DNA from: Catonia carolina
Lineage: Eukaryota; Arthropoda; Insecta; Hemiptera; Achilidae
Direction: 5' to 3'
Assembly (NCBI GenBank): GCA_035578175.1
Contig: JAQMRL010000001.1
Span: 189,307,783-189,371,782 of the forward strand
Length of the DNA: 64,000 nucleotides
Under the pieces are notes generated by a model that was given only the letters and a program-made list of their open reading frames with translations, was not told the origin of the DNA and did not search any database. Made by a program: the position numbers and the translations under genes. This document shows, one piece after another, positions 11,287 through 21,800 of this stretch (its first letter is position 1; each line of letters begins with the position of its first letter).

Positions 11287-12180
11287 CCCGACGAGAACGG
11301 AGATTTTTAACGATCACGCGGATTGTCATTTTACGCCTAATAAAAACTCTTTTATTTCATTCAGTTTCATTTCTAAAAATTTCAAAAAAATACCGTTTAT
11401 TTTTAAAAAAATTTTTATTAGAACAACGTTTAAACCAATTTTTTCCGTTTTCATTTACGACCAGAATAAAAATTGAAATTTAAGAAAAAATATTTTCTTT
11501 TAGTAATATCACTTTAGTACGAAAAAGTGTCACAAAATCAGTAAAATATACAAAAAAATATGTTTAGCTATATATAGATAAATAAAGCAATTCATTGCAA
11601 AAAAAACAACGTTTAGATATTGCAAATAATTGATAGACGCATTCAAAAGATATCACACTTTTTGTTCAACAATGTAACGTGCTGGATGAAAAAATGACAA
11701 AAAATCACCTAAAAATAATGTGGTGTCTTTTCAATTTTTATTTACTCGTTTTCTATGCAAGTTCTATCTCTTTTGCGCCTGTTGCTTTGTGTATTATCCT
11801 TTTCTAAACAGGATAGCATAAATCAAAATATGTTATTGTTTATTTTGACGCTAATTGTAAGTTTTAACCGAAGGGTAGACGAGACGGGTAGTGATGATGA
11901 TGTTATTCCCAAACAAATACGGTTTTTTGTTGAAAAGTTATAGATAAAAACGTTCAAATTTTAGTACTGGCTGTTCAAAAAATATACATTTTTTTTCACG
12001 TAACACCACGTCGTCAATTTTTATCATACAAATATGCAAGATACATCAAATGAAAGAAGAAAAAAGTCTATCTAATAAAACCAATCCCGTTAGAATATAA
12101 TGAATAGTTGCGGAGATATTTGAGTTTAAAAAACGATGGTGACGAATGGGTGATATTGGGCTTCCCGGTTAGTAAAAGGG
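11287..12180. mobile_element. piggyBac-like insertion at TTAA
   Basis: TTAA flanks both ends (11283-11286 and 12181-12184). The element begins CCCGACGAGAACGG and ends CGGTTAGTAAAAGGG. The flanks rejoin into arm sequence: GCGCGTTTATTATT-TTAA on the left and TTAA-TATTTGTTTTGTCTG on the right match the uninterrupted arm at about 8812-8850 (GCGCGTTTAATATATTTAACATTGTTTTTGTC). This related empty site makes insertion at TTAA convincing. The inside is AT-rich. The only frame of note (11755-11943) is not recognisable as a transposase. The terminal inverted match is limited to the first three bases, so the superfamily is inferred from the target site and the CCC ends. Confidence 0.65.
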
Positions 12181-12310
12181 TTAATATTTGTTTTGTCTGC
12201 ATCGATAGCCCTTTAATAGTTGTGGATTGTTCCGCAAAAAATTTCGTTTGTTCCGCTCAAATAAGCGAGGTAATCAAGGAACCATTTGGAGTGGTGGGGA
12301 TAAGCTAGTC
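12181..12310 (+). repeat. Foldback-arm unit interrupted by the TTAA insertion
   Basis: It continues the arm-type repeat from 11286: CATCGATAGCCC, GTGGATTGTTCCGC, then TTTGTTCCGCTCAAATA. It is diverged from the main arms. Confidence 0.7.
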
Positions 12311-13178
12311 AACTCTATATTTTTTAATATTTTTTACCCTTAACTCGTTTGTATCGTATTGAGAAATCATATTTTAAACATAGGCGCAATTTGGTCGCAA
12401 AGTTTGTTTATTTTTGTGTGAACATTTTATCTCGAGTATAATATGTGAAACTCAAGAAAGATTGAAGAGCGATTTCAGTTCATTTAACAGGCCAACAACT
12501 GGTCACTACACCAAGCTTGTTGCACAACCGGTGTTACTTAAACTATTTAGAGCTAAAATCTATCGTCTGACTGACTATCCCAGTCGGTCGGATTTCGGAT
12601 CAGCCCGGTTCGAAAGTCCAAAACGATGTTAAACAGCAAAAATAATTTTGGCCGCCTAAATCAATCAAATATCTCATTGTGCGGCGTGAAAACTAGAATC
12701 GGTGATGATTTAAAACAATAAATAACTAACCGTAATAAATTAACAAAACACATACCTATTAGGCCTAAACATTTACTATATATTTTTTCATTTACATTTT
12801 CATACGGAATATTCTTTCAGTTTTTCATCGTTCAGGTGAACTATTTTTAAAGTAACTTCCTTAACTAATTTAATCTAAAAGAGTATAAATATCCCGTTTA
12901 ACATAAAATAAAACTTAATATCTTATTGTCAGAAGAATCACTCAAACTACAGACTGGTAATCTTATTATAAACTAATGGTCGTATATGTAAAAACTGAAT
13001 TTACGAGAAATCACGCCAAGTTAATTATATCAGTGTAAATGATTTATGTTAACTATAGATATTTTTATAAATCAAAAATTCTCATTTCTCTCAGAAGATT
13101 TTCTATTTGGGCTAAACACTATCCGGGAAGGAACCGGTGCTGCGAATAATGAAGTCTGGATTAGATTGTTATGACTAA
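12311..13178. other. Loop of foldback element, nothing recognised
   Basis: AT-rich sequence with one chance frame (12414-12632) of no evident family. No repeat ends seen. Confidence 0.45.
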
Positions 13179-13316
13179 CTATATTTTTCTAAACGCATTG
13201 TATTCAGAAGGCCAATGTTGAAAAGTCGTCATTCTGTCGACCTCCCTACATAAATCATCGTATGCCGCTTTGATTTCTTTTTTCAAACTTGGTATAAACC
13301 AACCTTTTGATTCCAT
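13179..13316 (-). pseudogene. Small reading frame with BIR-like motif
   Basis: A 45-codon frame on the minus strand stays open upstream to about 13346. It has residues GWFIPSLKKEIKAAYDD followed by REVDRMTTFQHWP. The R-M-x-TF-x-x-WP pattern is the opening of baculoviral IAP repeat (BIR) domains, which bind zinc and, in IAPs, caspases or other partners. The rest of a BIR domain (the CC-x-H-x-C zinc ligands) is not present downstream. If this is a captured host exon fragment, it would be a transduplication as known from MULE-type elements. A chance match is quite possible with so short a motif. Confidence 0.25.
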
Positions 13317-13599
13317 AAACAATAAATAACCTTTAGTAATTTGTTTACGTTATCACACTGCCTGATGCTTGTTCCTGTTCTACCAGAAGACTATCGTAAA
13401 AGATTTCATTACCTTTCCAATACATTTTTATATGTTTTCTTATTATTACTCATTGCATTCGCTGTTACAATAGGCATAATATCATGTTTAAACAAAAAAA
13501 TTACTGTACATTATTTATCGCAATCCTTTTCGTTCAGCAAGTACATGCAGTAAAAAGTAAAAATGATGACATTCAGTTAATCCTTCATATTCTAAGTAT

Positions 13600-13880
13600 T
13601 GAAAATTTTTGCGGACTATTCGGGAACTATTGAAGGGATATCGATATAGGCCGAAAAATGTTAAAACTACTAAACGCGCAAGCTTATCCCCTCCACTCCA
13701 AAGTTTTCCTTGATTTTCCCGCTTATTTAGGCGGAACAAACGGAACTTCTTGTGAAACCTTCCGAAACTAATGAAAGGCTATCGATATAGGAAAAAAAAG
13801 TTTAAAATATTAAACGCCCTGGATTATGCCCTCCACTCCAAAGTTATCCTTAAATTTCTCGCGTATTTGAGCAGAAGAAA
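13600..13880 (-). repeat. Two diverged foldback-arm units, inverted
   Basis: Reverse-orientation versions of arm sequence: ATCGATATAGG twice, GCTTATTTAGGCGGAACAAAC and a GCGTATTTGAGCAG copy. They resemble the innermost part of the right arm and show many substitutions. Confidence 0.65.
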
Positions 13881-14142
13881 CGAGGCATGCGCTATGGCAC
13901 GCCTCTATCAATTTGTAGTGTTTTACAGTACGTACTATGGAAGAAGTCCGTTGTGTTTTAAGAGATTTATCTAAAAACAAACAAACGGAAAAAAATGATC
14001 GCTACACCAAATTAAAACCTGTTCTTTTCTGCGTTGATTGGTTTTGTTTAGATTATTTTATGTAGAAATTAGTCGGAGATACAGCAATTTACGCAAAAAA
14101 ATACTCAGATTTTAGCCGGTTTTCCGTTAATGTGAGTATTCA

Positions 14143-16105
14143 GTATAGTCATTTTGATCAGTTTGGAGATACAGTATAAAGTTTGATAGCAGTTTCCTTA
14201 TATTTCATTTTGTTTTTTTATCCGATCATTTGTTTTTTGTTGTATTTTATAAATCGCTATGAGTGATTTTATGTAGGTTAAGGGTACTTCGTCTATATAA
14301 ATACCTAAAAATCAGCGCAGGGCTTACGATACTAATTTCAAATTAACTACTACTATGCTACCTACTACTACTACTATGCCGGCCGTATTGGCGTAGTTGG
14401 TAACTTGCTCGCCTCTCATCATGCGCCGGTCTTGGGTTCGAATCTTATTCAGGCACGGCATATTTTCATACTTTACAAAAAATCATTTCATCCTTCACCG
14501 TCTGCATTAGCAGTAATTTCAGAAGTCAGAAAAATCAAATTAACTACGCGGAAAAGACATCCAACAAAGAAGCCGGAAGAAAATACCTATCATGTAGATG
14601 AATCTTGTGTTCAGCATTCAACAAAAAATAAACAAAAACTTCTAAATGCTAATTAAGTAGTAAGTATATTGTTTGTAGACTACGGTAATCGTTTCTTATA
14701 AAATAGAATATTTTCAAAAACATACAAGTACTGTACTTTAATTGTTTTCCTAGTTTTATAGTATTTTTTCCGATTCGGCTTAAATTCGGGTACGGCTTGT
14801 TTTCGGAATAATACGGTATCAATTTAAATATTATTTGAGCGGAACAAAGGAAACTTTATGCGGAACAACCCACAACTATTAAAAGGCTATCGATATAGAC
14901 AAAAACAATGTTAAATATATTAAACGCGCTTGTTTACCCCCACCACTACAAAGTTTTCCTCGATTTTCTCGCCTATTTGAGCGGAACAAACGAAAATTTT
15001 TGCGGAACAATCCGGAACAAACGAAGATCTATCGATCCATGTAAAAAAAAGTTCAAAAAGTTGAGTGGGTGGGGCTAACTTCACGCTATCCCCCAGCAGT
15101 TTTCCTCGATTTTCTCGCTTATTTGAGCGGAACAAACGAAAATTTTTGCGGAACAATCCGGAACAAACGAAGATCTATCGATCCATGTAAAAAAAAGTTC
15201 AAAAAGTTGAGTGGGTGGGGCTAACTTCACGCTATCCCCCAGCAGTTTTCCTCGATTTTCTCGCTTATTTGAGCGGAACAAACGAAAATTTTTGTGGAAC
15301 AATCCGGAACAAACGAAGATCTATCGATCCATGTAAAAAAAAGTTCAAAAAGTTGAGTGGGTGGGGCTAACTTCACGCTAGCTCGCCGCAGTTTTCCTCG
15401 GTTTTCTCGCCTATTTGAGCGGAACAAACGAAAATTTTTGCGGAACAATCCGGAACAAACGAAGATCTATCGATCCGTGTAAAAAAAAGTTCAAAAAGTT
15501 GAGTGGGTGGGGCTAACTTCACGCTATCCCCCAGCAGTTTTCCTCGATTTTCTCGCTTATTTGAGCAGAACGAACGAAAATTTTTGCGGAACAATCCGGA
15601 ACAAACGAAGACCTATCGATCCATGTATAAAAAATTTCAAAAAGTTGAGTGGGGGGGGCTAGCTCGCCGCAGTTTTCCTCGATTTTATCGCTTATTTGAG
15701 CGGAACAAACGAAAATTTTTGTGGAACAATCCGGAACAAACGAAGATCTATCGATCTATGTAAAAAAAAGTTGGAAAAGTTGAGTGGGGGGGGGGCCAGC
15801 GTGAAGTTAGCCTTACCCAGTTTTCGTCGATTTTCTCGCTTGTTTGAGCGGAACAAACGAAAATTTTTGCGGAACAATCCGGAACAAACGAAGATCTATC
15901 GATCTATGCAAAAAAAAGTTGAAAAAGTTAAATGGGGGGGGCCATCGTGAAGTTAGCCCCACCCACGGTTTTTCTCGATTTTCTCGCTTATTTGAGCGGA
16001 ACAAACGAAAATTTTTGCGGAACAATCCGGAACAAACGTAGAACAATCGAATGCACTAATTTTTTTTTCAAATTTTTGTATGGGTGGGGCCAACTTCACA
16101 GACGT
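14143..16105 (-). repeat. Right inverted arm of foldback element
   Basis: Mirror image of 7638-9598, ending exactly at GACGT before the right CCTCAACAG. It contains a SINE (14381-14540), the inner segment and about eight 146-bp units in reverse. The close match of both arms, including the SINE, suggests recent formation or gene conversion between the arms. Confidence 0.85.
14381..14540 (+). repeat. tRNA-derived SINE in right arm
   Basis: Plus-strand twin of the SINE at 9211-9363: TGGCGTAGTTGGTAAC, GGTTCGAATCTT, CAGGCACGGCATATTTTC. Confidence 0.7.
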
Positions 16106-16114
16106 CCTCAACAG
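16106..16114. repeat. 9-bp target duplication, right
   Basis: CCTCAACAG, identical to 7629-7637. Confidence 0.85.
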
Positions 16115-16344
16115 TGAGACAGTACTCGTACATTTTATTACCGTGCAGTTTCTAGATTCATTTTGTAAGCTGTGGTTTATTCCGAGAAAATGTTTTTTTC
16201 ATAAACCTTATAAGAAATAAATATGACCTGTAATATTGCCTACAGCTTAATTACATGACTAAAAATGTTTGATTTACTGTAATTACAAATAAATTGCCTT
16301 CTTTACTATTGCTGTCATCGGCGTTTTCATTATCAGTCTCTCTA

Positions 16345-16501
16345 GTATCTACCCAACCGTTTTCTTTTTTTACCAGGTGCCAACAAAACTGTTAAAGAAT
16401 AGCTTCTTCACGTCCTTAATTTCCTTCTTTATTTTTCGAATTGTGGAAAGAGAAACATCACAGTAGTTAGCCGCTCGCTCACGGCTTTTGTTAAGAGGCA
16501 T
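16345..16501 (-). pseudogene. Transposase helix-turn-helix remnant
   Basis: On the minus strand from 16501 the frame reads NKSRERAANYCDVSLSTIRKIKKE, a DNA-binding helix-turn-helix pattern (an A-x-x-x-x-V-S-x-x-T-I-x-x-I-K-K-E core). After a frame change come the residues APGKKRKR. That order, with HTH then a basic P-x-K-K-R-K-R stretch, is the one seen in the TIR element at 38474-39451, so this is probably an N-terminal piece of the same IS630/Tc1/mariner-like family. No DDE catalytic part follows. Confidence 0.45.
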
Positions 16502-16512
16502 GGATGGGTATT

Positions 16513-16648
16513 ACTTTCTCTTGCCTATATGAATATATACGAAGGAAAGTATTGTTTTCATGTTGATTTTTCAAAATCGAGTTTTCACCGGATCTACACG
16601 TTTTCAGACCCCCTGAACCCAAAAAACATGTTTTTAGTGATTGGTCTG
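16513..16648 (+). mobile_element. HINE copy C, 5' fragment
   Basis: It starts ACTTTCTCTTGCCTATATG and runs through the ACCGGATCTACACGTTTTC segment to GATTGGTCTGAT, where the repeat stops just before the usual (TG)n. Confidence 0.7.
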
Positions 16649-18364
16649 ATTTGGGCTAGAAACACGATTCAACTTTTATATTTCATAGAAAAACATGAAG
16701 AATAACATTCAATTCCAAAAACATTAAAAATTCGGAAATATTCAAAATGTTTATTTTTGTACTGTATTTCATATATTTGTTTTCATTCGACAGGAAGTGA
16801 ATGAGCCATATATTTCCAGTTACTCTGCGTACTGCACTTATTACTGTCTCTTATCTCAGCCACATATCAACTGTCTCTTTCTTTTCCATCAGATTCTTCT
16901 ATGCATTCTATTCAATTCTGTTAAATTGCAGGGATAAACATTTAAAACAGTGGGCATTGATTTGAGACAAGAGTGCTTCCTTCACTCATGGACGACTAAA
17001 TGTCGGACTTTTTTAGAGCTGGAAGTGCAGAAAAACAATTTATTTTGCCACAGGGCAACAAAACCACAAATATTATATATATATATATATATATAGGATT
17101 AAAAATGTTTTAATGAGGCCTACATTAGCTGTGTGAAGCTAAGCGAGCGGGAGGTTGCTAGTTTTAAATAAACAAAATAAAAATGTCAAGTTGATTAACA
17201 CATGGTTTTAAATAACTGCTTCACAGAAAGCCCATAAATATTTTATTAACGTACATTGCTTTTAATGATTTTATATATTAATATAAATGTAACAAACCTC
17301 AACATATAAATATCTTAACTTATTTTAAAATAATCCTTAATAATACTGATACTATATTATAAACAGGTGTAGTAATACAGGTAACTGAAGACCAGAGAGT
17401 ATAAAGCAGTTAAGTACTAAAATTTAAAAATTGAGGTTATAGAACAGAAAGGTGCTAAACACATCCATCAATCTATAAAAGTGTATAAAGCAATAACTGA
17501 TATATTGAAGATAGTGTTACAATTTAGTTTCAAAACTGCCATGGAGCCATCTCCGACCATCTCTGACATGTCCTATACTTCTGACATGTCCTATACTCCT
17601 CCTGGAGTCTCCAGGGCCCAAAGAAAAAAAAATCGAACATCCCTGGTTTAAGTAAGAACGCACCTTTTACAATCGGCTGATAAAAATCATAAAATGTCAC
17701 TTAATATTTTTATAACCTCCTGTCTTCAATTATAAAATTAAATAACAAAATAAGTTAGTTTATACATAATATCATTGCATTTAACAAGTTAAGTAACAAC
17801 AGAATTAATACATTAACATTTTCAGTACGATATACCATTCAATAACTATCAGAAGCTTTCAGACAATTGATAACATCATTTTTGGTTGTTTATAGGATGA
17901 TTAGGACCCAAAAAATGTCCAGACCTTTCATATTAACATATAAAACTGTAGTCCGTCAATTAGCTGTGAACAAAAAAAAAAATTTACTGCGTACTGTGAA
18001 CAATTAATAGTTTTTAGTACTGAAACTGAATTAGTTGCCAAAGAATTCTATGGTCAATATGATGCTTATGCTTTACTTCAATTAATATTAAATTAATATG
18101 TTGATTACAGGAATGAAAAAAAATTAGACCAATCTTTCAAGAAGGTTTTTCTCCAATGGAGGTCTAATTAATACATTCAAAAACCCATGCTTCTGAAGAA
18201 AAAGTCGTTTCAGAGGATTGTAAGCAATGTGCAATGCTCTTTATAGAGAAATAGTAACATTTGATAAATATTAATTGTTGAGCACAAAAATATGCTACAA
18301 TACACTACATCTATATAGGGTATCCAAATGTAATTCAATTTAAAAAATAATAATTTTGAGATTC
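16649..18364. other. AT-rich DNA, no gene seen
   Basis: It contains an (AT)n run at about 17073-17095 and a small direct repeat near 17570-17600 (CTGACATGTCCTATACT twice). No coding-like frames. Confidence 0.5.
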
Positions 18365-18727
18365 CTGTACAGCAGTGGTTCTCAAACTTTGTAGACCTGC
18401 ATCTTTCTTGATCTACAGATCATTTCCGGTGGTACCCTTATTATGAACCAACCATTGTATAGATGGGAGTTCACTTGATTGCTAGCGTAAGGAATTCGAG
18501 TGGAGAGGATTTTTGTACAATTCTCCTCCTCCTATAACCTAGTAGTAGTAATAATACCATTACTACGCGCTGTTCTAAAAATATTAGTCACAAACCATTT
18601 TGAATAACTACTGTAGTACCAAGATATTTTATTAGACTTTACACTAATAATATTCTAAAAGTTTATTATAATAGCCTAATAAAGTAAAAAAGTATTGGTT
18701 TTTAATATTTTACTACCGAATCTTATA

Positions 18728-20052
18728 CGAGGGGGTACCCAAAAGAAACCGGAATTATTTTTTAAAACTATTTATTTTTAATTTTTTTACAAAAGAACCT
18801 TATCCCCTTCAAAATACTCTCCATTACAACTAATACATTTGTCCCACCGGTGCTTCCACTGTTCAAAACATTTTTTGTACTCCTCTTCAGTGATGGCTGC
18901 CAGCTCATCCGTCGTTTTTTTCTTGACATCATCAACGTTGTTAAATCGGAGAACTTTCATGCCCCTTTTCATGCGTGGGAACAAGAAAAAATCACACGGA
19001 GCCAGATCGGGTGAGTACGGTGCGTGTGTGGTAGCAAAACCATGCCGTTTTTCGCCAAAAACTGGGTAACCGAGATTGCCGTGTGTGCAGGCGCGTTGTC
19101 GTGGTGGAAAAACCAGTCCCCTGTCTGCCACAAATTAGGTCTTTTACGACGAATGCTGTTTCGTAGTCTTCTTAACACTTCAAGATAAAAAGCTTGATTT
19201 ACCGTCTGGCCTGGTGGAACGAACTCTGAATGGACAATTCCCCTCACATCAAAAAAACAAATCAGCATTGTTTTGATGTTCGATCTGACTTGACGACTTT
19301 TTTTTGGTCGGGGTGATAATGAAGTCTTCCATTGACTGGATTGTTGTTTGGTTTCTGGGTCGTACCCATAGCACCAAGACTTGTCACCCGTAATGATCTT
19401 TGACATGAAATCTGGATCAGTTTCAAGCTGTTGTTTCAAATCACTACACGTTTCAATTCGACGTTCCTTTTGAGTGTCTGTCAGAACCCGAGGCACAAAC
19501 TTGGCAGCGACTCTTTTCATTGTCAAGTCTTCTGTTAAAATGCGTTGGACTGGGCTCCAAGATAACCCACTAACCTGTGATATTTGGTCAATGGTCTGTC
19601 GTCGGTCTGTTCGTACAATTTCTTTCACTTTCACAACATTTTCGTCTGTTCGGGAAGTCGACGGTCGTCCAGAATGAGGTTTGTTCTCAATCGACATGTC
19701 GCCATTTTTAAAGCGCAAAAACCACTCGTACACTTGGGTTTTTCCAATAGCGTCGTCTTTGTAAGCTGTGTTCAACATTACAACTGTTTCCGCGGCGTTT
19801 TTACCGAGCAAGAAGCAAAATTTCACAGCCGCACGTTATTCATTAAAACTTGCCATCATGAAAAACGACACGAGCACAAAACAGCACTAGCGAGAACAAT
19901 CACTGCACGAGAACAGAACAAGCTAGATCAACGAACAAAATGGCATTGAACTGGCAATGAGTAGCGCTACAAGCAGCCTAGTGGCGGGAATTTGTACTGC
20001 ACAAGCTCCGCCCACAGCAGAGCTATTCCGGATACTTTTGGGTACCCCTTCG
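18728..20052 (-). mobile_element. Mariner (DD34D), 1325 bp
   Basis: TA flanks both ends. The inverted repeats are 28 bp with three mismatches: CGAGGGGGTACCCAAAAG at the left, and its inverse CTTTTGGGTACCCCTTCG at the right end. The size is normal for mariner. It is inserted in the hAT-like element. Confidence 0.9.
18787..19859 (-). pseudogene. Mariner transposase, one stop and one frameshift
   Basis: DDE transposase of the mariner family. The likely start is the double ATG at 19854-19859, where the frame reads MMASFNE followed by TAA (19836-19838) in place of an expected Gln codon. Beyond it the frame is open for 285 codons (to 18969) with the mariner linker (YEWFLRFKNGD, SGRPSTSRTDENV), the first catalytic region (ITGDKSWCYGYDPETKQQS) and the second (HHDNAPAHTA). 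A one-base shift near 19030 then moves the rest (PYSPDLAPCDFFLFPR, third Asp) into another frame, which ends at 18787. Between the second and third Asp 34 residues can be counted, so this is DD34D. All three catalytic Asp codons survive, and the damage is limited to two lesions. Confidence 0.9.
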
Positions 20053-21061
20053 TATTTTATATCAGTTTGTTTTGTCACTGACTCCTCTACCAACATTAGC
20101 GCCTGTAGACGGCCCCACTACCTGCTTGCCGTGCGTCGCGCAGAGCCAACAGTGCCTCTCCTCCACTATGAAGTGGACTCGCCTGAGGGGGATTTAAGCG
20201 AGTGCACTGGTCAGCGAGAGACATTCTTCGCTCGACTCTCAACTGGAGAAGAACACCAGAAGAAGAGCTCCAGACCAAAGAAGAACAGCCCAGCCGAGAC
20301 CAGACACACCATTGCTGATCTATGCTACTGGTGATAGAAGTTACATTCCCGCATCAGTTAGCCTTCGCCGGCCAAGAGACAGTCGCCTCAGCCACGCTAT
20401 CAGCAGACGGCCTACGCCGAGCCATCACTTTTCGCGCTCCACTTTTATCACGCCGGCTCGCTGCTTCCAACTACCAGCAACGACCCTTTTCAGGGCCACA
20501 AACTCAATCAAATGGCCCTTTTCAGGGCCACCAATTTTTCAAACAAGGTTTTGCCACATGTTGCCCCGGTCGACAACAGTTTATAAATAGGTTGTGTACA
20601 ACAATGTTAGATTACATACAATAACTAGATTAATAACTTGACGAGCCGCGAGCGTAACTAATACCACTACAGACAACGGTCTCGCAGTCACAACTGACAA
20701 ATGTGAAGAGTAAATACTTTCAGAATGTACAGTACACACTTCACCATGTGGATTTAAAGCAACCGTTGCTGTGACAACACGATGTCTCACTGTCACCAGT
20801 CCCCCTTACCCTTTATCCTGCACTAGCAAACAAGTCAGCTCCCAACTATACTGTACAAACTGTAATTATATTGCAACAATCATTGTACAGTACATACGGT
20901 ACACTGTCATCCCATACGTTATGCAGGCAATTCCATTCCCAGAGAAGGAGAGAAGAAGATAAAACGTAAAAGTAAACATATCAGTACACCAAGGCACGGC
21001 GCCCCTGCCAACACTTGGCAGCACCCCCAGGCGCCACGGGCACACACTTTGAGAATCACAG
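20053..21061. other. GC-richer part of hAT-like element with histone-type stem-loops
   Basis: About 20090-20590 is clearly less AT-rich than the surrounding DNA. The open frames here (19957-20334, 20322-20624) do not match any family I know. It holds the paired stem-loops at 20482-20529. Confidence 0.35.
20482..20529 (+). promoter_or_regulatory. Two histone-mRNA-type 3' stem-loop motifs
   Basis: GACCCTTTTCAGGGCC (20482-20497) and GGCCCTTTTCAGGGCC followed by ACCA (20514-20529) match the conserved 16-nt stem-loop of replication-dependent histone mRNAs, including the TTTC loop region and the ACCA tail. No histone reading frame is visible upstream, so they may be remnants of a histone gene end or a coincidence in a GC-rich stretch. 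Confidence 0.35.
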
Positions 21062-21477
21062 CTATACAGTGTACTAAAGCAGACCAGCTCTTACTAAATA
21101 TAAGGCACTGTATAACATTGGTTCCCCTACATAAAAAAAAAAACACAGTACATTATAATTTGACGGTTTTCTCCCAATCCAAACCTTTATATTTTCTGTA
21201 AGCATGTAGCACAGTAAGTACTAATTGCTGTGAAATTTAAATTTTTTTTCAATATAGTTAATCTCTGCTTATTTGAACTTTGCTCAACCATAACCCAGAA
21301 TGGAAACAGATCCGAAAATATTTTTTTCAATTTGGTGATTACTTGTCTTAATCTCAATACTGTATATACATACATACATCACAAATGTGTAGCTTAGTTT
21401 AAGTAAAGTACAGTGTAAAATGAAATAAATTACAAATATAAGGTTTCACTATTCTGGGAATTTATTTATTAAGGCGT

Positions 21478-21800
21478 TTGTTGACACACAACCTTCTCTT
21501 GCCAATGTTAATAATAAAAAATATAACCTAATTTTCATCATTTGTTAGTGACGCTACATGAAAATCGAAACAATTCCTCTAGTGGAATTTGATTCTGATG
21601 AGCAAAATACGGAATAAGTTATCACTGATTGGCGCTACACTAACCACTAAAGAAAAATTGCTTCAAATAAAAGTTGTAGGATTTTTAATTTTCTTCAACT
21701 TGATTACATAGTCATGCCACAGAAAAAAATCAGTTTTGATCATGACAGCACAGCCCCCTCATGAATTTCAGCAGACATACCACTTATCTGTTGTGACGAA
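21478..21800 (-). mobile_element. Old, deleted HINE fragment (copy J)
   Basis: The order CACACAACCTTCTCTTGCC, then AACCTAATTTT, TTCAAATAAAAGTTGTAG and ATGAATTTCAGCAGAC parallels the minus-strand HINE copies at 25139 and 28309. There are many substitutions and a large internal deletion. Confidence 0.5.

Larger units (their letters stand above)
7638..16105. mobile_element. 8468-bp foldback transposon
   Basis: The element begins ACGTCTGTGAAGTTGG and ends with its exact inverse, between two perfect CCTCAACAG copies. The left arm (7638-9598) and right arm (14143-16105) are inverted copies of about 1.96 kb with very few differences. The loop of about 4.5 kb has no complete gene. Long inverted arms built of tandem repeats plus a 9-bp duplication are the classic layout of Drosophila FB elements, which are related to the Mutator-like (MULE) superfamily. 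A MULE relationship here is inference, because no transposase is visible in the loop and the element must be non-autonomous. The arms carry a SINE, and the loop carries a piggyBac-like insertion and further damaged arm fragments in both orientations. An unrelated origin, such as an inverted segmental duplication, is made unlikely by the exact 9-bp duplication at the termini. Confidence 0.85.
18373..21061. mobile_element. hAT-like element carrying a mariner
   Basis: The left end CAGTGGTTCTCAAACTTT is a typical hAT (Charlie-type) terminus. The right end, read in reverse, is CTGTGATTCTCAAAGTG, a matching but imperfect inverted repeat. The 8-bp flanks are CTGTACAG (18365-18372) and CTATACAG (21062-21069), seven of eight identical, as expected of an 8-bp hAT duplication. 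A DD34D mariner was later inserted within. I see no hAT transposase, so the element is non-autonomous. The stretch 20055-21061 is richer in GC than its surroundings. Confidence 0.55.

Noticed and set aside
10964..13613. A second complete foldback element within the loop
   Set aside because: The AACTATTGAAG found at both sides is part of the arm repeat itself and the right end lacks the terminal CACAGACGT.
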